From the NCBI GenBank assembly GCA_964649005.1, contig CAZYMD010000063.1, positions 1 through 24,565 on the forward strand: a stretch of DNA of 24,565 bases. Reading direction: 5' to 3'. This document shows, piece after piece, positions 14,178-21,397 of the stretch. This DNA comes from CAZGMJ01 sp964649005. GTDB taxonomy: Bacteria; Planctomycetota; Phycisphaerae; Sedimentisphaerales; Anaerobacaceae. How positions within the stretch are numbered: position 1 is the stretch's first letter; every line of letters starts with the position of its first letter. The notes beneath the pieces are model-generated. The model did not search any database, had not been told where the DNA came from, and was given only the letters and a program-made list of their open reading frames with translations. The translations under genes and the position numbers were made by a program.

Positions 14178-15737
14178 CTAAGCCTTGTTCTGGGCGGGCT
14201 GATTGATTCTTATGGGATTGCTCAAAGGCACATCCGGAGGATTCGGATAAGCGATTCGTCCGTGATAATGTGCGGCGAGTGTCTTCGATATGCTTGTCTC
14301 AATCCGGCTTAGCTCCCGCAAAGATAGATCGCACTCGTCGAACTGGCCATCCTGGAGGCGCCTTATCGCCATGTTGTGGACGACCGTTTCGATTTTCGTT
14401 GGAGTCACTTCCTGTAGACTTCTGACGGCTCCTTCCACACTGTCGGCTAGCATCACGATGGCCGCTTCCTTCGTGCGAGGTTTCGGGCCGGGATACCGAA
14501 ATTCACTCTCGGAAGGCCCCTCCTTAGATCGAGTTTTTAAGTTCTTGGCAGCCTGCTCCTTGGCCTCGTGGTAGAAGTGTTCTATTAATGTTGTTCCGTG
14601 GTGCGTCTCCACGAACTGGCGAAGCACGCTGGGCAGCCCGTATTCCTTAGCCAGCTCAAAACCGTCTTTGACGTGTCCGACGATTATTAACTGGCTCATC
14701 GCGGGAGTCAGCTCTTTGTGCCTGCTGGTCGAGCCCATTTCATTTTCGACGAAATAACCCGGCTTGTTGATCTTGCCTATGTCGTGATAATATGCCCCGA
14801 CTCTGCATAAAAGACCGTTGCGACCGATTGCCTCGGCTGCCGCTTCGGCTATCGAACCTATCATCAGGCTGTGTGTAAATGTCCCAGGAGCCTCCATGTG
14901 CAGCCGTTTCAATAACGGCTGATTCGCATCACTGTAGTCGAGAAGTGTCATACTTGTGGCTATTCGAAAGGCTTTCTCGATTAGCGGCAACAATCCCTGA
15001 ACCAGCACGCCGACCGCCAGCGTTATCCCCGCGTGGAATCCGGCGTGCTTGATTATTGCCAGAGTTTGTGATTTGCCGGATAGAAATCCCAGGGATGCGG
15101 CGGTTACGAACACAATCACTGATGCAAGCGTCCCCACTTGGAGCAGCTTCATTCGTGTCCGAACTTCTCGCAGGCAGAAACAGCAGGTAACAGCGCCGGC
15201 GCCGACCGTCAGTAGCAGGTCTATCCCGACCAGTTGGCTTTCGCCGTTTAACGTCGAACGTATTGACAGGCAAGCAAGCAGGCAGAAAAACGTGCTCATC
15301 CCCAGCGCAAAACGCTGGTAGTATGCTATCGACATTATTATTGCAACTGCGACGGCGCTTGCAGTGGCGGGCCATGTGTAGCCGGATAGAAACACTGCTA
15401 TTTTTGTGCCGACCAGCAGCACGATATAAAGGCACGCTATTGCTAATGCCCTCGTATGGTTCGACGTTATTCGCTTCTGATAGTGATGGATATATATGCC
15501 TGCTGCTGTGCAGATCAGAATTAGGATGATAGTCGTGAGTGCTGCATTAAGGTATTGAACTTGGTGGATTTGCTCGAAGGAGAAAATCGGGACGCAGAGC
15601 ACGACGAAAAACAACAATATCAGCAGCGAGATCAGAATGTCCTTGTTGGCAAGCCTGCTCATCTGTGAAAAGCGTTCGGCATGCCTGCTCTTTCTGACCT
15701 GAGTCCGCCGTGGGTTGGTTTTTCTTAAAAATCCCAT
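14178..15737 (-). CDS. 7TM-HD phosphohydrolase (PgpH/YqfF type), short form
   Basis: Characterised members of this family (PgpH) hydrolyse cyclic-di-AMP. The HD domain spans about 265-500, with FTHSLMIGSIAEAAAEAIG, YYHDIGK (H318, D319), GHVKDGFELAKEYGLP, ETHHGT and LADSVEGAVRSL. About seven hydrophobic segments precede it (34-53, 65-84, 97-117, 122-140, 145-158, 170-188, 203-220, with another near 236-250). Known PgpH proteins of about 700 residues carry a large extracellular domain after the first membrane helix. Here only about a dozen residues separate the first two helices, and the total is 519. It lies between phoH and ybeY, the widespread order for this family. Confidence 0.9.
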   Translation of the reverse strand: MGFLRKTNPRRTQVRKSRHAERFSQMSRLANKDILISLLILLFFVVLCVPIFSFEQIHQVQYLNAALTTIILILICTAAGIYIHHYQKRITSNHTRALAIACLYIVLLVGTKIAVFLSGYTWPATASAVAVAIIMSIAYYQRFALGMSTFFCLLACLSIRSTLNGESQLVGIDLLLTVGAGAVTCCFCLREVRTRMKLLQVGTLASVIVFVTAASLGFLSGKSQTLAIIKHAGFHAGITLAVGVLVQGLLPLIEKAFRIATSMTLLDYSDANQPLLKRLHMEAPGTFTHSLMIGSIAEAAAEAIGRNGLLCRVGAYYHDIGKINKPGYFVENEMGSTSRHKELTPAMSQLIIVGHVKDGFELAKEYGLPSVLRQFVETHHGTTLIEHFYHEAKEQAAKNLKTRSKEGPSESEFRYPGPKPRTKEAAIVMLADSVEGAVRSLQEVTPTKIETVVHNMAIRRLQDGQFDECDLSLRELSRIETSISKTLAAHYHGRIAYPNPPDVPLSNPIRINQPAQNKA

Positions 15738-15796
15738 TTGTTTTCCGTGGTTCCTTTTCTATACGTAAGGACGTTATCCAAATAATCCATAATATG

Positions 15797-16744
15797 CTAA
15801 CCTGATCGGCTGTTGCCTGCTTCGTTTTTCTTCTTGTATGCTTGTACGATTTTTTGCACGAGCTGATGTCGAACTATATCCCTTTGTGTCAGTTCGACGA
15901 CGCCTATACCCTTGATCCGCCTGAGCCTTTGGATTGCTTCGACCATCCCGCTTCCTTGGCCTGTTTCGAGATCGATTTGCGTTATATCGCCGGTAATTAT
16001 CATTTTCGACCCGTGTCCTAATCGGGTTAGCATCATCAGCATCTGCAAGGGCGACGTATTTTGTGCCTCGTCACAGATTACGACCGCTTCATTGAGAGTC
16101 CGTCCGCGCATGAAGGCCAGCGGGATAATCTCAATAATGTCCAGGTCGGTCAACTTCCTCATCTGGGTAAAATCCATCATGTCCTCGAGCGCATCAAAGA
16201 GCGGACGCAGATATGGATTTACCTTTGCCTGCAAATCACCGGGGAGGAATCCAAGCTTTTCGCCTGCTTCAACAGCCGGGCGGGCGAGGACTATCCTTCG
16301 TATCTGTCTCTTCTTTAGCATCGAAACCGCAACGGCCACTGCCAGGTAGGTCTTGCCCGTACCCGCCGGTCCAATGCAAAAGGTAAGATCGTTTTTCTGC
16401 ATTGTCTCGATGTACTTGAGCTGACCTTTCGTTGATGGCTCGATGGTCTTCTTGCTGGTATATACATCGATCGTCTTGCTCGAATCCAGCTTGTGATCGC
16501 GAGCCAGCATCGCTGTGACGTCTTCGGTTGTAAGCAGTCGCTGCTTGAGCAGCCGCTTCTGCATCATGTCTACGATATCCACTGCTTTGTTAACGTCCTT
16601 TTCTTCGCCCACAACCACAAGGTTGCCCTTCCGGGCGGTCAGTCGAACGTTAAGAGCTTTGCGCACAAGGCGCAGATTGGCATCCCCCGGCCCGAACAAG
16701 TCGAGGTTGGTTACCTTGGGATCGAGTTGTATCACTGCTTCCAA
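15797..16744 (-). CDS. phoH: PhoH family ATPase
   Basis: This is a cytosolic PhoH-like P-loop ATPase, a family linked to RNA metabolism and often encoded beside ybeY. The 315 residues have an N-terminal KH-like or AAA-accessory segment (about 10-65), Walker A GPAGTGKT (125-132), the ARPAVEAGEKLGFLPGD motif, and Walker B VVICDEAQN (221-229), followed by GDITQIDLE. The first usable start is TTG at 16744, 12 bases after the cdsA stop, with GAGAG about six bases ahead; GTG at 16735 is the alternative. It is the first member of the phoH/7TM-HD/ybeY block. Confidence 0.95.
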   Translation of the reverse strand: MEAVIQLDPKVTNLDLFGPGDANLRLVRKALNVRLTARKGNLVVVGEEKDVNKAVDIVDMMQKRLLKQRLLTTEDVTAMLARDHKLDSSKTIDVYTSKKTIEPSTKGQLKYIETMQKNDLTFCIGPAGTGKTYLAVAVAVSMLKKRQIRRIVLARPAVEAGEKLGFLPGDLQAKVNPYLRPLFDALEDMMDFTQMRKLTDLDIIEIIPLAFMRGRTLNEAVVICDEAQNTSPLQMLMMLTRLGHGSKMIITGDITQIDLETGQGSGMVEAIQRLRRIKGIGVVELTQRDIVRHQLVQKIVQAYKKKNEAGNSRSG

Positions 16745-16756
16745 AAGGTCTCTCGG

Positions 16757-17608
16757 TTAAAGGCAACACATGAAAAACAGGTACGCAAATGGGGCCGCCA
16801 CCAAAGGCGAATCGATAATGTCCAGCACGCCCCCGAAACCGGGCACCTTACTGGCCGAGTCCTTTCGTTCAGCATCTCGCTTCATCATTGACTCGGCAAG
16901 GTCGCCCATCTGTCCAATAAAAGCGAAACAAAGCCCGAAAATTACAGCCAACGGCAACGCCATTATACCACAACCTGCCCCAAATAGAACAGCAATGATC
17001 GCTGCGGCCAGGGCTGCTCCCCCCATGCCTTCCCATGTCTTTCCGGGGCTTACTCTGGGCGAAAACTTGTGCTTTCCGCAAAGGGATCCAATCGAATAAG
17101 CTCCGATGTCAGAGCATTTTATGACAAAAACGAACATTAAAAAGGGCCAGAGGCCGAATCTGGTACGGATTGCCACTGTGAATCCGCCCAAAAGTCCCAA
17201 ATAGCAAACCGACAGACAAGTTATTCCGCAATTGGCCAATGCCCCTGTAGTTCCATGCATGATATACTGGTACAGGAGAATTGCGAGAAACGAAAATGCC
17301 AGTAGAAATGCCAGGTGATCCATCCTCAAATCGATGAACTGGCCCCAATACCAGCACGTTACCAGCAGAATTGAGCAGACAATTGAGACTGGTGTCAGTA
17401 TCTTAAGGCCCTTTGCCCAAGCAAGTGCGGCCAGTTCGAACTGAGCGGGGATCATTAACAGCGCGACGAGGATGCAGAAGATCGAACCCTGAATCGCCTT
17501 ATCCGGGGTTGAATCGGTAAGCGAGCCATCCAACCAGCCATCCAGGAGCATGACCGCTATGAAAAATGCGATCATCAGTGAGCCATATAAAAGTCTATGC
17601 TTGAGCAT
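16757..17608 (-). CDS. cdsA: Phosphatidate cytidylyltransferase
   Basis: It makes CDP-diacylglycerol from CTP and phosphatidic acid at the membrane, the branch point of phospholipid synthesis. The 283 residues are hydrophobic with about eight membrane segments. The CdsA signature lies at the C-terminus (about 248-272, KDSASKVPGFGGVLDIIDS), preceded by SPGKTWEGMGG and the QMGDLAESMMKRD segment that carries catalytic acidic residues. The signature is close to the usual KDSG..LPGHGG..DR(I/V)DS, with Phe for His and Ile for Arg. It follows uppS by 37 bases, the common uppS-cdsA order. pgpA, elsewhere in this window, acts later in the same lipid pathway. Confidence 0.95.
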   Translation of the reverse strand: MLKHRLLYGSLMIAFFIAVMLLDGWLDGSLTDSTPDKAIQGSIFCILVALLMIPAQFELAALAWAKGLKILTPVSIVCSILLVTCWYWGQFIDLRMDHLAFLLAFSFLAILLYQYIMHGTTGALANCGITCLSVCYLGLLGGFTVAIRTRFGLWPFLMFVFVIKCSDIGAYSIGSLCGKHKFSPRVSPGKTWEGMGGAALAAAIIAVLFGAGCGIMALPLAVIFGLCFAFIGQMGDLAESMMKRDAERKDSASKVPGFGGVLDIIDSPLVAAPFAYLFFMCCL

Positions 17609-17645
17609 ATCGGTCTTGACTATTCAGGTCGCTCGATTGTCGTTT

Positions 17646-18422
17646 TCAAGTACCATTCGGCTGCGAGCTTAGTGAGCCGAAACGTCGATCGCGCTTGGCA
17701 TAAGCCAGGATGGCTCTTTCCAGCGATGACTTCTTGAAATCGGGCCACAGGGTTTTTGTTACATAGAATTCGCTGTATGATATCTGCCATAGCAGAAAAT
17801 TGCTGATTCTCATCTCACTGGCCGTGCGAATCAGGAGATCCGGATCGGGCATCCCCGACGAATAAAGGTGTCTGCTGACGCATCCCTCATCTATATCATT
17901 AAGCTGTAGCTTTCCCTTTTTGTATTCCTGGGCGATCTTTCGGGTAGCGTCCACAATCTCCGTTCGCCCTCCGTAGTTGAGAGCCAGAGCCAGAATCATG
18001 CCTTCATGATCGGCGGTCATCTCCATTGTCTCGCGAAGTCTCTGCTGCACCATCTCCGGCAGCGTTTCTATTTGACCGTAATGAACGAGCCTGACGCTGT
18101 TCTTTTTCAACACAGGCCGAATCCCGACCAGATACTCCGCATAAAGGTGCATCAGCGCGTTTACTTCCTCTTTTGGCCTTCGCCAGTTCTCAATGCTGAA
18201 AGAGTAGAGGATTAGGGATTTGATGCCGAAATCAACGCAGTGCTGGGCGATCTTTTCGACTGTTTTTGCCCCTTCGCGGTGTCCGTGAACCCTTGGCAGA
18301 CCTTTCGCCTGAGCCCATCGCCCGTTGCCGTCCATGATTATGGCGATATTTTGCGGAACCTGCTCGGGCCTGATACCCAGGCGTTCTGCTGTCGCCTTGA
18401 TTTTTATTGTACTGCTGCTCAT
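17646..18422 (-). CDS. uppS: Isoprenyl transferase (undecaprenyl diphosphate synthase type)
   Basis: A cis-prenyltransferase that condenses isopentenyl diphosphate into the long polyprenyl diphosphate carrier for cell-wall and polysaccharide synthesis. Motifs are IIMDGNGRWA (catalytic D31), VHGHREGAKT, LILYSFSIENWRRP, LALNYGGRTEI and IRTASEMRISNFLLWQISYSEFY. The last motif usually reads RTGGE.R.SNFLLWQ; here Ala-Ser replaces Gly-Gly while the Glu and Arg are kept. I choose the ATG at 18422 (258 residues), which places the catalytic motif near its usual position. An upstream TTG at 18476 would add 18 residues and overlap the purA end by 14 bases. It precedes cdsA. Confidence 0.95.
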   Translation of the reverse strand: MSSSTIKIKATAERLGIRPEQVPQNIAIIMDGNGRWAQAKGLPRVHGHREGAKTVEKIAQHCVDFGIKSLILYSFSIENWRRPKEEVNALMHLYAEYLVGIRPVLKKNSVRLVHYGQIETLPEMVQQRLRETMEMTADHEGMILALALNYGGRTEIVDATRKIAQEYKKGKLQLNDIDEGCVSRHLYSSGMPDPDLLIRTASEMRISNFLLWQISYSEFYVTKTLWPDFKKSSLERAILAYAKRDRRFGSLSSQPNGT

Positions 18423-18462
18423 TCTGAATGATAGCTTCGCATCGAACCAGCGATCCGTTTTG

Positions 18463-19740
18463 CTATTGTCTGACAATCATCTGGTCTCTTTTAGGCCCTA
18501 TCCCGATCATCTTGATTGGTCGCTTGATCAACTCTTCGAGTCTACAGACATAATTTCGCGCATTCGGCGGTAGCTCGGCGAAATCTCTAATCCCGGTAAT
18601 GTCCTGCTCCCATCCGGGCAACGTTTCATACACTGCCTCTGCCTTCTCGAGCCTGCCTATGTTAGCTGGGAAAAACGTTCTATTCTCCCCGTCCATTCTA
18701 TACGCGTTGCAGACGCACAGCTCTTTTATGCCGGTCAGCGTATCGAGATGCAATAGGGCAACCTCGTCGATGCCCCCAAGAGCAACGGAATAAGCGGTTG
18801 CGACCGCGTCGAACCAGCCGCACCTGCGAGGCCGACCAGTGGTCGTGCCGTATTCGTGGCCCTTCTCACGGATGTACTGGCCTGTTTCGTTATCCTGCTC
18901 TGAGGGAAACGGCCCGGCGCCGACTCTCGTCGTATAGGCTTTTGCAACGCCGATGAACTTGTCTACTACTTTGGCGGGCACTCCGGAGCCCGAAGGCATA
19001 CCAAGAGGGCTCGAGTTGGAACTGGTAACGTATGGAAACGTGCCGTGGTCGATGTCCAACAGCGATCCTTGGGCGCCCTCGAAGAGTATGGAGCTGCCCC
19101 GTGCAACCGCTCCGTGTAAAAATTCGGTTGTGTCTACGACAAAAGGCAACAGCTTTTCCGCAAAGGATTTACATTTGCTTAGCACACTTTCGACGCTGAC
19201 CGGATCGGCATTGTAGAGAGCTTTGAAGAGCTTGCTCTTGTAGGCGATGATGTTCTGTAGCTTCTTGCCCAGCAGGTCGAGATCTCGCAGGTCTCCCATT
19301 CGCACTGCATAGCTTCTTCCCACTTTGTCCGCATAGCATGGACCGATACCTCTGATAGTGGTCCCTATCTTGTTTTTGCCGAGCGATTCTTCTCGGAGCC
19401 GGTCCTCCTGTTTGTGGTAGTCCAGTACAACGTGGGCGTTTTCGCTTATGAGCAGCCTGCCGTCCAGAGAGATATCCCTTTCTGCAAGGGCCTGAATTTC
19501 CTCCAACAGGACCTCCGGATCGACTACTACGGCATTCGCAATCACGCACTTGGTCTCCGCACGAACCGACCCGCTTGGCAGCAGGTGCAAGGCGAATCGC
19601 TCATCACCCACTATGACCGTATGTCCCGCGTTGGCCCCTCCCCCGTAGCGAACAACAATATCGCTCTGCTCGGCAAGTACATCCACTACCTTGCCTTTGC
19701 CCTCGTCGCCCCATTGCAGTCCGATTACACAGTAGTTCAT
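18463..19740 (-). CDS. purA: Adenylosuccinate synthetase
   Basis: PurA joins IMP and aspartate using GTP in the first committed step to AMP. The 425 residues match the family. Visible motifs are the N-terminal GLQWGDEGKGKVVD (catalytic Asp), GGGANAGHTV (catalytic His), GTTIRGIGPCYADK, GAQGSLLDIDHGTFPYVTSS, the aspartate-binding loop TTTGRPRRCGWFD, and the C-terminal GIGPKRDQMI. The ATG is preceded by GGGAAG at about eight bases. It lies immediately upstream of uppS, with no functional link apparent beyond the shared strand. Confidence 0.99.
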   Translation of the reverse strand: MNYCVIGLQWGDEGKGKVVDVLAEQSDIVVRYGGGANAGHTVIVGDERFALHLLPSGSVRAETKCVIANAVVVDPEVLLEEIQALAERDISLDGRLLISENAHVVLDYHKQEDRLREESLGKNKIGTTIRGIGPCYADKVGRSYAVRMGDLRDLDLLGKKLQNIIAYKSKLFKALYNADPVSVESVLSKCKSFAEKLLPFVVDTTEFLHGAVARGSSILFEGAQGSLLDIDHGTFPYVTSSNSSPLGMPSGSGVPAKVVDKFIGVAKAYTTRVGAGPFPSEQDNETGQYIREKGHEYGTTTGRPRRCGWFDAVATAYSVALGGIDEVALLHLDTLTGIKELCVCNAYRMDGENRTFFPANIGRLEKAEAVYETLPGWEQDITGIRDFAELPPNARNYVCRLEELIKRPIKMIGIGPKRDQMIVRQ

Positions 19741-19895
19741 CAGTCAAACTTCCCAAAACATAAAAGTAGCTTATTAGAAAGACAAAAACCGCAACAGCAT
19801 AGCAGTACCCAGCGCATTCTGCAAGAAGCCGTAGAATAGGAACCTCACGCTCCATTAGGCTGCCGGGCCGGATTCACATTCGCTTCAGACGGATC

Positions 19896-20384
19896 TCAAC
19901 TGATTTTCGCGACCAGGTGGTCAAGAATCTCTTTTAGGTTGTCATACTTTTTATCGCTCAGTTTGCGATCAACCTGACTGCCGTTGCTTTTCTTGTATGT
20001 AAAAACGAAGAAACCTTTTGAGTCGAAATGAGTTTTATCTATCTTCTGTATCGAATCGTAGGATATCCTCTCGTTGGCATTCATAACGAGTTCGCTCTCC
20101 TCCGCGACGATCTTCTTTTTTCGCACGGAAAGCAGGTATAATCCGAGTAACACCGCTGCGCCGGTAAAAACAAGCGGCGAGACCCTGTTGAATTTCATAG
20201 TCGCGGTGGGTTTGCCGTCGTTGTCGAGCACGTGCTTTTTATAAAAAGTATCGTAGCGTTTCGACCATTTGTACTTGCTCAGGTATCCATCATAGCCGAA
20301 AACCGCTGCAGCCAGGAGGCACACCGCGATATAAATTTTAAGGTTGTTCTTCTTGAATTTGCTCACGGGTGCTTCAATGGCCAT
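19896..20384 (-). CDS. Unknown two-helix membrane protein
   Basis: I do not recognise this 162-residue protein. It has two hydrophobic segments, about 15-30 (LKIYIAVCLLAAAVFGY) and 69-86 (PLVFTGAAVLLGLYLLSVR), separated by a charged loop rich in Lys and Tyr, and a polar C-terminal domain of about 75 residues. The C-terminal part (SYDSIQKIDKTHFDSKGFFV, then a lysine-rich strand pattern and a final helix) looks like a small beta-rich domain of the bacterial PH-like kind; that is inferred from pattern only. It begins 21 bases after the next gene upstream and precedes purA by 155 bases, so the two unknown genes are probably co-transcribed. Confidence 0.75.
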   Translation of the reverse strand: MAIEAPVSKFKKNNLKIYIAVCLLAAAVFGYDGYLSKYKWSKRYDTFYKKHVLDNDGKPTATMKFNRVSPLVFTGAAVLLGLYLLSVRKKKIVAEESELVMNANERISYDSIQKIDKTHFDSKGFFVFTYKKSNGSQVDRKLSDKKYDNLKEILDHLVAKIS

Positions 20385-20405
20385 GCTCGAATCCTTCCTG
20401 CAGAC

Positions 20406-21167
20406 TTATGTCAACCGTTTCTGGGCGATCACTTCGGCCAACGGTTGCACAAACCTTGGAACAATCTTCTCCTCCATTAGCTCTTCGGCCAACAGGCGTT
20501 GCTGCTCGAAAGATTTAAGGGCGTCGAATTTCTCATCGACCCTCGGATAACGACGTACTGTGAAAGAAAGACTGATAGCTTCGCCGCCCATCTCTTCCTT
20601 TTTGTCCGGATCGTAAATACTTGTTCTCGATTCCACGCTACATCTGGCCTGTGTATAACAATCGTCCGAAAGCGCCACTATAATCGAAGGCGAACAGACG
20701 ATAGGCTTGACCGATGGAAGGTCGAGCATGTCACCGAAAGGACTCTGACCGAGCAGCGCCTCTGCAATCACCTCGTCGTGATTGCCCTGGCATTCGAAAT
20801 CCATCGCAAAGGTGATATCGAGCGAATCGATATCGAGATGACTTACGCTGAGCATATAAGGCATAATCTCAAGCACCAGCCTGTCCTGACAATAAGCCTG
20901 TTCGAGGTCTGATGGATTGACCAGGCCGGAACCGATGTGGTCCGTCTCAAGGCTGACCCAGCGGTATTGACCGCGATTGCGGTCCTCTTCAAGGCAATAT
21001 TCGCTGTTCGATCTGCGGTAGAAGCAACCCATGGATGGGAATTTCTTCTGGATCCTCTCGAAAAAGGCCAGAACCGTATCGCGCTCGGTCGGCAGTTCGA
21101 GTTCAGTATTGACACACATATCCAGATAGAAGTCGTCGCAAAGCGTACTGTAACTGTCTGATGTCAT
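20406..21167 (-). CDS. Unknown soluble protein
   Basis: I do not recognise this 253-residue acidic protein. It lacks a signal peptide or membrane helices. It contains several scattered cysteines, a central SHLDIDSLDITFAMDFECQGNHDEVIAEALLG, a stretch PIVCSPSIIVALSDDCYTQARCSVESRTS that reads like beta strands, and a C-terminal helical part (EQQRLLAEELMEEKIVPRFVQP). The ATG at 21167 is chosen over TTG at 21185 because GGAGGG sits about 11 bases ahead. The gene is preceded by the inverted-repeat element at 21191-21330 and followed closely by the two-helix membrane protein. Codon pattern and length support a real gene. Confidence 0.75.
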   Translation of the reverse strand: MTSDSYSTLCDDFYLDMCVNTELELPTERDTVLAFFERIQKKFPSMGCFYRRSNSEYCLEEDRNRGQYRWVSLETDHIGSGLVNPSDLEQAYCQDRLVLEIMPYMLSVSHLDIDSLDITFAMDFECQGNHDEVIAEALLGQSPFGDMLDLPSVKPIVCSPSIIVALSDDCYTQARCSVESRTSIYDPDKKEEMGGEAISLSFTVRRYPRVDEKFDALKSFEQQRLLAEELMEEKIVPRFVQPLAEVIAQKRLT

Positions 21168-21190
21168 AATAGAGACACCCTCCAAGGCAA

Positions 21191-21330
21191 GCTCAGGGAT
21201 TGCTCCCCCAAGACCTAACCAGGGAAATTAAATCAACATCTTGGCAAAGCGCCAATTATCGCACAGATATGTATTTATCACAAGAGATAAAAACCTACAA
21301 AACAGGTCTGACGGGAGCAATCCCTGGAGC
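21191..21330 (-). repeat. 140-bp inverted-repeat element enclosing three hairpins
   Basis: CAGGGATTGCTCCC (21194-21207) is the perfect reverse complement of GGGAGCAATCCCTG (21313-21326). The arms extend outward through GCT/AGC with one bulge and inward through AGACCT (21211-21216) and AGGTCT (21304-21309) after a three-base internal loop. Inside lie three consecutive small inverted repeats: TTGGC/GCCAA (21241-21255), TATC/GATA (21257-21269) and TTTATC/GATAAA (21274-21291). It lies between the kinase-like gene and the unknown gene starting at 21167, with its end 23 bases from that ATG. It could be a structured mRNA leader or small RNA on the minus strand, or a MITE-like insertion. Confidence 0.65.
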
Positions 21331-21397
21331 CCTAAGCAGGTTTCTGGTGTAGGAAATAAGATGGTTGGTGTGATCCCGGAAGTAGCAGCCTGAGCGT

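Noticed and set aside
14929..15435. 168-codon minus-strand frame within the 7TM-HD gene
   Set aside because: It is a shifted frame of a membrane protein gene, rich in Arg and Ser with no motif.
21191..21330. Ordinary intrinsic terminator of the pgpA/kinase-like operon
   Set aside because: The arms are about 105 bases apart and no T-run follows on either strand.
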